Shown here: positions 1 through 6,543 of the stretch, in pieces
Layout of the letters: every line of letters starts with the position of its first letter
Position numbering within the stretch: the stretch's first letter is position 1
DNA from: a bacterium
Lineage (GTDB): Bacteria; Oederibacteriota; CAKKQC01
Assembly (NCBI GenBank): GCA_919901855.1
Contig: CAKKQC010000021.1
Location: forward strand, 62,001-126,000
Direction: 5' to 3'
Length of the DNA: 64,000 bases
The notes under the pieces: generated by a model
The model's input: the letters and a program-made list of their open reading frames with translations, nothing else
Told to the model about the DNA's origin: nothing
Database searches by the model: none
Program-made: the position numbers and the translations under genes

Positions 1-1
1 C

Positions 2-1237
2 TGGGCCGACATGCTCATGCTGCTCGGGACCCCGTACGACAGCACGGAGGCGGTCGACCTGGGCGGCAAGGTCATGAAGTTCATCAACGACGCGGGGCAT
101 GAGGCGTCGCACCTGCTGGCGAAGGAACGGGGGACGTTCCCGAACTGGCCCAACAGCATCTACAAGTCCGGCCGGCCCCTGCGGAACTCGACGGTGACCA
201 CGATCGCCCCGACGGGCACGATCTCGATCATCGCCGGGTGCTCGTCCGGGATCGAGCCGATCTTCGCTCTCGCGTTCCAGCACGTCGCGGGGGAGCGGCG
301 GCTCACGTTCGTTAATCCGATCTTCGAGGAGGTCGCGAAGAACGGCGGGTGGCTGACGCCCGAGCTGCGCGAGGAGATCCTCAAGCACGGAGCGGTTCGC
401 GGCGTGGACGGCGTGCCCGAGGAGATCCAGCACGCCTTCCCGATCGCCCACGAGGTGGCGCCGGACTGGCATGTCCAGCACCAGGGGGCGTTCCAGAAGC
501 ACACGGACAACGGGGTCTCGAAGACGATCAACCTGCCGAACAACGCCACCATGGAAGACGTGCGGAAGGCCTACCTCAAGGCCTACGATCTCGGCTGCCT
601 CGGCATCACGGTCTACCGCGACGGGTGCAAGGGCGTCCAGGTCCTTACGGCGGGTGTGAAGGAAGCCGAGGCCGCACCGGGTGCGGCGACGGCGGGCGCC
701 ACCCCGGTGGCGTCGCCCGCAGGCGGACGGGGAGGGGTGAAACCCCGGCCGCACAAGGTCAGGGGCACGACGTCCGTGATCCGGACCCCGGTCGGGAGCG
801 CGTTCGTCACGATCAACGAGGACGATTCCGGCGAGCCGCTCGAGGTCTTTGTCACGGTCGGCAAGTCGGGGAGCGACATCATCGCGGACGCCGAGGCGAT
901 CGGCCGGCTGATCTCGTTCGCCCTGCGGACCCAGGCGGTTCTGCCGGCGCGCGAGCGCCTGCTCCGGATCGCGATGCAGCTGGAAGGCATCGGTGGGAGC
1001 CGGTCGACGGGTTACGGCCCGGAACGCGTGCGGTCCCTCGGGGACGGCGTGGCGCGCGTGATCTTCGACTACCTCGGGACGAAGGCGGGCGGGACCGGGA
1101 CCGCCGTCGGGGAGCGGCCGGCGGGCACGATGAAGTCCGGATCGGCCCGCGACCTGTGCCCGACCTGCGGCAACGCGACGCTGGCGCTGGAGGAGGGCTG
1201 CAAGAAGTGCCACTCCTGCGGCTACTCGGAGTGCTAG
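2..1237 (+). CDS. nrdJ: Adenosylcobalamin-dependent (class II) ribonucleotide reductase, C-terminal part
   Basis: This is the 3' part of a class II ribonucleoside-diphosphate reductase, which makes deoxyribonucleotides with a cobalamin-generated radical. The frame is open from base 2, so the N-terminus lies outside the window. The visible barrel end carries TISIIAGCSSGIEPIFALAF (about 220-280) and the signature TINLPNNATMEDV with GCLGITVYRDG (about 525-625). A low-complexity Ala/Gly/Pro linker follows (about 665-745), then a TSCPD-like domain. The protein ends in a four-cysteine zinc-ribbon-like tail, CPTCGN..CKKCHSCGYSEC, typical of NrdJ, where the terminal cysteines re-reduce the active site. 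The family assignment is firm. The B12 type rests on the C-terminal architecture, because the catalytic half is not visible. Confidence 0.9.
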   Translation, partial: WADMLMLLGTPYDSTEAVDLGGKVMKFINDAGHEASHLLAKERGTFPNWPNSIYKSGRPLRNSTVTTIAPTGTISIIAGCSSGIEPIFALAFQHVAGERRLTFVNPIFEEVAKNGGWLTPELREEILKHGAVRGVDGVPEEIQHAFPIAHEVAPDWHVQHQGAFQKHTDNGVSKTINLPNNATMEDVRKAYLKAYDLGCLGITVYRDGCKGVQVLTAGVKEAEAAPGAATAGATPVASPAGGRGGVKPRPHKVRGTTSVIRTPVGSAFVTINEDDSGEPLEVFVTVGKSGSDIIADAEAIGRLISFALRTQAVLPARERLLRIAMQLEGIGGSRSTGYGPERVRSLGDGVARVIFDYLGTKAGGTGTAVGERPAGTMKSGSARDLCPTCGNATLALEEGCKKCHSCGYSEC

Positions 1238-1264
1238 CGGATCCACCGCGAATCTGACCCTCTG

Positions 1265-1858
1265 TTGGCCGCCGCGGCCCGCCTCCGGGCGGGCGGCGTG
1301 GTGGCGTTCCCGACCGACACGGTGACCGGGCTCGGATGCCTCGCGAACTCGGCCGATGCAGTCCGCGCGATTTTCGCCCTCAAGGGCCGCGATCAAGGCC
1401 GGCCGCTCACGCTCTTCGTCGCGGATGCCGCGGCAGCCGAGGTGGTGACCGGGCCACTTGTCCCCAGGGTCCGGGCCCTGCTCCGGCTCGCCTGGCCGGG
1501 GTCCCTGACGGCCGTGCTGCCCCTCGCCGGCGCCGGTCCCGGAGGCCCGTGGCCCGAGGGCGTCGGTCGCGAAGGGACGGTGGGTGTCCGGGTGCCCGCG
1601 CATCCGGTGCCGCGGCGGCTCGTGGAGCTCGTGGGCGGGCCGCTGGCGACCACGAGCGCCAACATCTCCGGCGAGGCGCCGTGGCCGGACGCGGCGGAGG
1701 CGGTGGCGCGGTGGGGCGAGGCGGTGCTGGCGGTGCCGGGCCCGTCGGGCAGCGTGCCGTCGACCGTCGTCGATCTCACCGTGTGGCCGCCGCGTGTCCT
1801 GCGCGACGGCGCGGTGGGCGCGGACACGCTGGCTGCATGGATTGATGCGGCCGGTTGA
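1265..1858 (+). CDS. tsaC: L-threonylcarbamoyladenylate synthase (Sua5/YrdC/YciO family)
   Basis: TsaC/Sua5 makes threonylcarbamoyl-AMP from threonine, bicarbonate and ATP, the first step of the t6A37 modification of ANN-decoding tRNAs in the cytoplasm. The 197-residue protein has the family hallmarks: VVAFPTDTVTGLGC near the N-terminus, the KGRDQGRPL nucleotide-binding segment at about residue 40, TTSANISGE around 130 and PSTVVD around 165. Its length matches a stand-alone YrdC domain without the Sua5 C-terminal domain. The start is TTG at 1265, 27 bases after nrdJ, with no obvious Shine-Dalgarno sequence. No in-frame ATG lies close by, so the exact start is uncertain. Confidence 0.88.
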   Translation: MAAAARLRAGGVVAFPTDTVTGLGCLANSADAVRAIFALKGRDQGRPLTLFVADAAAAEVVTGPLVPRVRALLRLAWPGSLTAVLPLAGAGPGGPWPEGVGREGTVGVRVPAHPVPRRLVELVGGPLATTSANISGEAPWPDAAEAVARWGEAVLAVPGPSGSVPSTVVDLTVWPPRVLRDGAVGADTLAAWIDAAG

Positions 1859-1930
1859 AAGGGCCGCGTCAGCCACGGTATCGTGGATTTCTCGGCGATT
1901 CGACCCGGCATGATCGACAAGGAGGCAGAT

Positions 1931-2488
1931 ATGAACAGGGGAACGGGGTTCGGAACAGGCACAATCGCGGCCTGCATGCTCGCGGCGGGACTGCTCGCGC
2001 CCGGCGTGGCGGCGGCCAAGCCGGACAAGATCGGCTACATCGACGTGCCGAGAATCCTCGAGGAGTTCGAGGGATTTCGGGACGCCCGCAAGGACCTCGA
2101 GCGCGACCGGAAGGCGTTCGGCGAGGAGTACCAGCGCCGGGTGATGGCGCTCAACAAGATGGCGCAGGAGATCCAGCAGGGCGGCGGGATGCTCTCCGAG
2201 GCGAAGAAAAAGGAGAAGATGGCCGACTTCGAGAAGAAGCGCGGGGAGTTCTCGGAGTGGCAGGAGGGCGAGAGCAAGAAGCTCCAGGATCGCGAGGAAG
2301 GCATGATCAAGCGGCTCGAGGCCGACGTGCGCAAGGCGCTCGAGACGATCGGGGCCGACGGCGGATACTCGTTCGTGGTTCGGAAGGATCTCTTCCTCTA
2401 CGTCGAGAAGGGCGCCGTGGACCTGACGGACCCCGTCCTCGCGTCCCTGCGCCGGACCGCGAAAGAGTCCTCGCCCAAGAAGAAATAG
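1931..2488 (+). CDS. skp: OmpH/Skp-family periplasmic chaperone
   Basis: Skp/OmpH proteins hold unfolded outer-membrane proteins in the periplasm on the way to the BAM complex. The start at 1931 is chosen because GGAGG lies at 1921-1925 and because the protein then begins with a clean signal peptide (basic MNR, hydrophobic core, [12 protein letters not shown]). An upstream ATG at 1883 would bury the signal. The mature part opens with the family motif [18 protein letters not shown] long charged coiled-coil region (residues about 45-140) follows, rich in Lys/Glu, and forms the tentacles of the trimer. The position directly before lpxD is the common order in diderm genomes and supports the call. 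Length is 185 residues. Confidence 0.85.
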   Translation: MNRGTGFGTGTIAACMLAAGLLAPGVAAAKPDKIGYIDVPRILEEFEGFRDARKDLERDRKAFGEEYQRRVMALNKMAQEIQQGGGMLSEAKKKEKMADFEKKRGEFSEWQEGESKKLQDREEGMIKRLEADVRKALETIGADGGYSFVVRKDLFLYVEKGAVDLTDPVLASLRRTAKESSPKKK

Positions 2489-2495
2489 CCCGGCG

Positions 2496-3542
2496 ATGCC
2501 GACCCTGGCCGAGCTGGCCGCCCTGACGGGCGGCGCGGTGGACGGGCGGGGGGACCTTGTCGTCACCGGCGTGGCGGCGGTCGAGGACGCGGGCCCGGGG
2601 ACCATCACGTTCGTCACCGACGACCGGTTCCTGCCGAAACTCGCCGCCTGCGGGGCGTCCGCGGTCCTGCTCGGACCGGGCCGGGACCGGGCGGGCAAGG
2701 ACGCGATCGTCCACCCCCAGCCGATGGCGGCCCTGCCCCGCCTCCTGGCGGCCTTCGCTCCCGAGGCGCCGTTGAGCTGGCCCGATCCCGTGCACGCGAC
2801 CGCGGCGGTGCACCCCACCGCCCGGATCGCGGCCGGCGCCCGCGTCGGCCCGCATGCCGTGATCGAGGCGGGCGTCGAGGTGGGTGAGGGCACGGTCGTC
2901 GGTCCCCTCGTGTTCGTCGGGTGGGGTAGCCGGATCGGAAAGGGCTGCCGCCTCGATCCCTTCACCGCCGTCGGCGCCCGGACCTCCATCGGCGACCGCG
3001 TCATCGTCCATTCCGGCTGCGTGATCGCCGGTGACGGATTCGGGTTCCTGCCCGTGCCCGGCGTGCCCGTCAAGATCCCCCAGATCGGAAGGGTCGTGAT
3101 CGAGGACGACGTCGAGATCGGGGCGGCGACGACCGTGGACCGGGCGACCGTAGGCGAAACGGTCATCCGGCGCGGCGCGAAGCTGGACGACCAGGTCCAC
3201 GTCGCCCACAACTGCGTGATCGGCGAGGGCGCCCTTCTCGCGGGTCAGGTGGGGTTCGGCGGGAGCGTGACGGTGGGCAAGGGGGTCATGTTCGGCGGCC
3301 AGGTGGGCGTGGCGCCGCACCTGACGCTCGGCGACGGCGCCCAGCTCGGCGCCAAGTCGGGCGTTCACCGCGACGTGAAGCCGGGCGAGAAGATCTTCGG
3401 CAACCCGGCCCGGCCGGCCGGCGAGGCGATCAGGCTGAACGCCGAAGTGGCGCGCCTGCCGAAACTGGTGGCCCGGGTGCGCGACCTCGAGCGCCGGATC
3501 CGGGCCCTGGAGGCCGGGGCGGCGGACAAGACGGATGCCTGA
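2496..3542 (+). CDS. lpxD: UDP-3-O-acylglucosamine N-acyltransferase LpxD
   Basis: LpxD transfers the second acyl chain from acyl-ACP to UDP-3-O-acylglucosamine in lipid A synthesis. The 348-residue protein shows the LpxD layout. An N-terminal uridine-binding domain (about 1-100, with [14 protein letters not shown]) is followed by a left-handed beta-helix of hexapeptide repeats (about 105-310: [20 protein letters not shown] and later repeats), then a helical C-terminus ending [16 protein letters not shown]. The catalytic histidine is expected in [14 protein letters not shown] (around 3200), matching the active-site motif of the family. The gene starts 7 bases after skp and overlaps lpxC by 8 bases, so the two are probably translationally coupled. 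Confidence 0.95.
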   Translation: MPTLAELAALTGGAVDGRGDLVVTGVAAVEDAGPGTITFVTDDRFLPKLAACGASAVLLGPGRDRAGKDAIVHPQPMAALPRLLAAFAPEAPLSWPDPVHATAAVHPTARIAAGARVGPHAVIEAGVEVGEGTVVGPLVFVGWGSRIGKGCRLDPFTAVGARTSIGDRVIVHSGCVIAGDGFGFLPVPGVPVKIPQIGRVVIEDDVEIGAATTVDRATVGETVIRRGAKLDDQVHVAHNCVIGEGALLAGQVGFGGSVTVGKGVMFGGQVGVAPHLTLGDGAQLGAKSGVHRDVKPGEKIFGNPARPAGEAIRLNAEVARLPKLVARVRDLERRIRALEAGAADKTDA

Positions 3543-4392
3543 GACCGGTCGCCAGACCACGCTGGCGGCCCGAACGAGCACCCTGCGCGGCCTGGGGCTG
3601 CAGGCGGGGGAGCCCGGGTCCGTGACTATTGTCCCCGCGGCGGCCGGCACCGGTTACGTCTTCCGGCGCGTGGATCGCCCAGAGTGCGACGACATCCCCG
3701 CCCGGATCGAAAACCTGCGGTCCGTGCCCCGGTGCACGGCGCTGGGGAAGGGTCCCGCCGAGGTCCGGGTCGTGGAACACGTGCTCGCCGCCTGCGTGCT
3801 CGCGGGCGTCGACAATGCCCTGCTCGAGGTCGAAGGCCCCGAGGTCCCGGCTGCGGACGGCAGTGCCGCGCTGTTCCTGGAAATGATCCAGGCCGCGGGG
3901 GTGGCCGCGCTGGACGCGCCCCGCGTCGTCCTGGAGGCGCCCGCGCCCCTCGAGGTCGTGGGCGGCTTGGGGGAAGGCTGGGCCTTCCGGGTGGAGCCCG
4001 CCCCCGCGTGCTCGTACACGTTCCGGTTCCGGGGCGGCGGCACGCTCGCGGGCGCCACCGTGAGCTTCGCGCCGGGCCGTGACGACCCGCGCCTGGTCGC
4101 GCCGGCTCGGACGTTCTGCTTTGAGGCCGAGATTGCGGCGCTCCTGGCAGCCGGGCTCGGGCGCGGGGGCAACATCGGATCGGTTCTCGTGCTATCGTCG
4201 GAGGGCGTTCCGGTCAACGCGATGCGCGCGCCGCTGGAGCCGGTCCGGCACAAGCTGCTGGACCTGATCGGGGACCTGGCGCTGGCCGGCCTGCCGATCC
4301 GGGCCGGCATCACGGCGGAAGGGACGGGCCACGCGGCCCACGCCGAGGTCCTGCACCGGGTGCTGTCCGGTCTTGTTCGAAAGGAGGAGTAA
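3535..4392 (+). CDS. lpxC: UDP-3-O-acyl-N-acetylglucosamine deacetylase LpxC
   Basis: LpxC is the zinc hydrolase that commits UDP-acyl-GlcNAc to lipid A. The 285-residue protein has the two-domain LpxC fold. Domain 1 opens [18 protein letters not shown] and contains [20 protein letters not shown], whose EH histidine is a zinc ligand, followed by [11 protein letters not shown]. Domain 2 has [25 protein letters not shown] supplies the other zinc ligands (HxxxD). The C-terminal [10 protein letters not shown] carries the conserved histidine. The protein is somewhat divergent (PAADGSA rather than PILDGSA) but all key residues are present. It is not fused to FabZ, unlike in many Bacteroidetes. It overlaps lpxD by 8 bases. 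Confidence 0.94.
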   Translation: MPETGRQTTLAARTSTLRGLGLQAGEPGSVTIVPAAAGTGYVFRRVDRPECDDIPARIENLRSVPRCTALGKGPAEVRVVEHVLAACVLAGVDNALLEVEGPEVPAADGSAALFLEMIQAAGVAALDAPRVVLEAPAPLEVVGGLGEGWAFRVEPAPACSYTFRFRGGGTLAGATVSFAPGRDDPRLVAPARTFCFEAEIAALLAAGLGRGGNIGSVLVLSSEGVPVNAMRAPLEPVRHKLLDLIGDLALAGLPIRAGITAEGTGHAAHAEVLHRVLSGLVRKEE

Positions 4393-4399
4393 ACCAACC

Positions 4400-4843
4400 G
4401 TGATTGACGTCAGAGAGATCATGACCCTGATCCCGCACCGGTTCCCGTTCCTGCTCGTGGACCGGATCGTCGAGATCGAGCTCGGCAAGCGGATCGTGGG
4501 AATCAAGAATGTAAGCATCAACGAGGCCTTCTTCCAGGGCCACTTCCCCGGACGTCCCGTGATGCCCGGCGTGCTCATCGTCGAGGCGCTGGCCCAGACG
4601 GGCGGGGTCCTGCTCTTCAAGAGCAAGCCCGAGATGCTGGGCAAGCTCATGTACTTCGGCGGGATCGAGAACGTGCGGTGGCGGAAGCCCGTCCTGCCGG
4701 GAGACCAGCTCAGGCTCGAGGTGGACTTCGCGCACTGGCGGCACAAGCTCGTCAAGATGGTCGGCAAGGCCGTCGTGAACGGCGAGGTGGTGACCGAGGC
4801 CGAGATGTCGGCGTTCGTCGCCGACGAGGCCGTCACTGTCTGA
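4400..4843 (+). CDS. fabZ: 3-hydroxyacyl-ACP dehydratase FabZ
   Basis: FabZ dehydrates beta-hydroxyacyl-ACP in fatty acid elongation and competes with LpxA/LpxD for hydroxyacyl-ACP, which explains its place inside the lpx cluster. The hotdog-fold signature is complete: LIPHRFPFLLVDRIVEIE with the catalytic His, and FFQGHFPGRPVMPGVLIVEA with the catalytic Glu, then AQTGGVLL. I start at GTG 4400, preceded by AAGGAGGAG at 4381-4389. An in-frame TTG at 4373 lies upstream of that ribosome binding site and inside lpxC, and would add nine unusual residues. The protein is 147 residues from this start, the usual FabZ length. It ends 8 bases inside the inferred lpxA start. Confidence 0.95.
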   Translation: MIDVREIMTLIPHRFPFLLVDRIVEIELGKRIVGIKNVSINEAFFQGHFPGRPVMPGVLIVEALAQTGGVLLFKSKPEMLGKLMYFGGIENVRWRKPVLPGDQLRLEVDFAHWRHKLVKMVGKAVVNGEVVTEAEMSAFVADEAVTV

Positions 4844-5669
4844 CGCGGGGGCTCCCGCGGTCCACCCGACCGCGGTCGTCCATCCCGGCGCCAAGCTCGG
4901 GAAGGGCGTCCGCGTCGGGCCGTTCTGCGTCGTGGGCGAGCACGCGGAGGTCGGCGACGGGTGCATCCTGGAGCCGCACGCCGTGCTCGACGGATGGACG
5001 ACGCTGGGAAAGTCCTGCTACGTCGGGGTCGGGGTCGTGATCGGCGCGCCGCCCCAGGACAAGAAGTACGCGGGGGCGCGCAGCTACGTGCGCATCGGGA
5101 ACGGGAACACCTTCCGGGAATACGTGACCGTCCACCGATCCACCTCCCCCGAGGGGGAGACGGTCATCGGGGACGACAACTACATCATGGCGATGGCCCA
5201 TATCGCCCACGACTGCCGGATCGGGAGCGACGTGACCATCACCAATTATGCCGGCGTCTCGGGCCACGTGGTCGTCGAGGACCACGTCTACCTCGGGGGG
5301 CTCAGCGCGTTCCACCAGTTCGTCCGGATCGGCGCGTACGCCATCGTGGGCGGCAACTGCGGCGTGCGCATGGACGTCGTGCCGTTCGCCATGGCGACCG
5401 GCGAGCCCCTGCGCATCTACGGGCTCAACCGGTTGGGCCTCCGGCGCTGCGGGTTTACGATGGAACAGCAGAAGGTGATCAAGGGCGCCTTCCGCATCCT
5501 CTTCTGGTCGGGGCTCAACACCTCGGAGGCGCTCGCGCGGCTGCGGGCCGAGCTCGGGGGCAACGAGCACGTCCAGCGGCTGATCCGGTTCGTCGAGGGA
5601 TCGAAACGCGGCCTCACGCGGGGCGTCGAGGTCGAGGCGGGGGGCTCGGCGGGCGAGGCCGAGCTGTGA
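4836..5669 (+). CDS. lpxA: Acyl-ACP--UDP-N-acetylglucosamine O-acyltransferase LpxA
   Basis: LpxA performs the first acylation of UDP-GlcNAc in lipid A synthesis. The beta-helix is plain: HPTAVVHPGAKLGKGVRVGP, AHIAHDCRIGSDV with the catalytic His, NYAGVSGHV and FHQFVRIGAYAIVGG, then a helical C-terminal domain. The first in-frame ATG/GTG/TTG is GTG 4932, but it would delete the first coils (AVHPTAVVHPGAKLGKGVRV), which are clearly coding. The only plausible upstream start in frame is CTG 4836, preceded by GAGG at 4826-4829. It gives 277 residues, close to the usual 255-270, and overlaps fabZ by 8 bases like the other junctions here. The product is firm; the start is inferred. Confidence 0.92.
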   Translation: MSDAGAPAVHPTAVVHPGAKLGKGVRVGPFCVVGEHAEVGDGCILEPHAVLDGWTTLGKSCYVGVGVVIGAPPQDKKYAGARSYVRIGNGNTFREYVTVHRSTSPEGETVIGDDNYIMAMAHIAHDCRIGSDVTITNYAGVSGHVVVEDHVYLGGLSAFHQFVRIGAYAIVGGNCGVRMDVVPFAMATGEPLRIYGLNRLGLRRCGFTMEQQKVIKGAFRILFWSGLNTSEALARLRAELGGNEHVQRLIRFVEGSKRGLTRGVEVEAGGSAGEAEL

Positions 5670-6481
5670 ACGGCCCCTCGGGCCGCATGCTGGGACTGTT
5701 CGCGGGCGGGGGCGACTTCCCACGGCACCTGCTCGAGGCGCTCACGAAGGCCGGTCATGCCGTCTGCGTCGTCGGGTTCCGGGGGGAGACCGATCCCCGC
5801 CTGCTCCGCCGCGCCGCGAAGTCGTTCTGCGGCAGCGTGGGGGAGTACGGGAAGATGATCGAGTTCCTCCGCGCGGCCGGCGTCCGCGAGGCGCTCATGG
5901 CCGGGTACGTGCGCCACACGCACATCTACCGCAAGCCCCGGATGGACTCGCTGACATCCCGGATCTTCAGCGGCCTGCTCGACCGGCGCGCGGACACCCT
6001 TCTGACGGCCGCGGCGCTCCGGCTGAAGGCCGCGGGCATCACGCTGGTGTCCGCGATGCCGTACCTCAAGTCCCTGATCCCCGAAAGGGGCACGCTGACC
6101 AGGCGCGCGCCGACGCCGGAGGAATGGAAGGACATCGAGTTCGGCCGCGGGATGGCCCAGCGGATCGCCGGGCTCGACATCGGGCAGACCGTGTGCGTCC
6201 GGGACCTGGCGGTGGTCGCCGTCGAGGCGCTCGAGGGCACGGATGAGGCGGTCCTGCGTGGCGGCCGCATCGCCAGGGGGAAGCTCGTGGTCGTGAAGGT
6301 GGCGAAGCCCCGCCAGGACTTCCGGTTCGACGTGCCGGTCGTCGGCGTCGCGACCGTGGACTGCCTGCGGCGCGCCAGGGCGACGGCGATGGCGGTCGAG
6401 GCCGGCCGCACGATCCTGCTCGACCGGCCCGAGGTCGTCCGCCGTGCCGACCGTGCCGGCATTGCCCTGGTTGCCGTCTAG
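5666..6481 (+). CDS. lpxI: UDP-2,3-diacylglucosamine pyrophosphatase LpxI
   Basis: LpxI hydrolyses UDP-2,3-diacylglucosamine to lipid X in organisms that lack LpxH. The 271-residue protein matches the family along its length: an N-terminal Rossmann-like domain beginning LGLFAGGGDFPRHLLEAL, VSVG-like SVGEYGKMIEFLRAAGVREA followed by MAGYVRH, and a C-terminal catalytic domain with EALEGTDEAVLRGG (around 6225-6265). The usual KVAKPRQDFRFDVPVVG and TILLDRPEV segments follow. GTG 5666 overlaps the lpxA stop (GTGA). ATG 5687 is an alternative that trims seven residues. lpxB, which often follows lpxI, is absent and must lie elsewhere. Confidence 0.92.
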   Translation: MNGPSGRMLGLFAGGGDFPRHLLEALTKAGHAVCVVGFRGETDPRLLRRAAKSFCGSVGEYGKMIEFLRAAGVREALMAGYVRHTHIYRKPRMDSLTSRIFSGLLDRRADTLLTAAALRLKAAGITLVSAMPYLKSLIPERGTLTRRAPTPEEWKDIEFGRGMAQRIAGLDIGQTVCVRDLAVVAVEALEGTDEAVLRGGRIARGKLVVVKVAKPRQDFRFDVPVVGVATVDCLRRARATAMAVEAGRTILLDRPEVVRRADRAGIALVAV

Positions 6482-6488
6482 GGCGCGG

Positions 6489-6536
6489 GGTTTCGCCTCC
6501 GGCGAAACCACGAAGGAGCCGCGTCCTCGCGGCTCC
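6489..6536. terminator. Two consecutive perfect hairpins after lpxI
   Basis: Two perfect inverted repeats fill the gap between lpxI and the next gene. The first has a 9-bp stem, GGTTTCGCC (6489-6497) with GGCGAAACC (6501-6509), and a 3-base loop. The second has a 9-bp stem, GGAGCCGCG (6515-6523) with CGCGGCTCC (6528-6536), and a 4-base loop. Neither is followed by a T run, so they may act as a tandem, non-canonical terminator or as an mRNA-stabilising element at the end of the lpx unit. The second ends only 7 bases before the next ATG, so it could also affect translation of that gene. Confidence 0.5.
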
Positions 6537-6543
6537 CCGTCGC

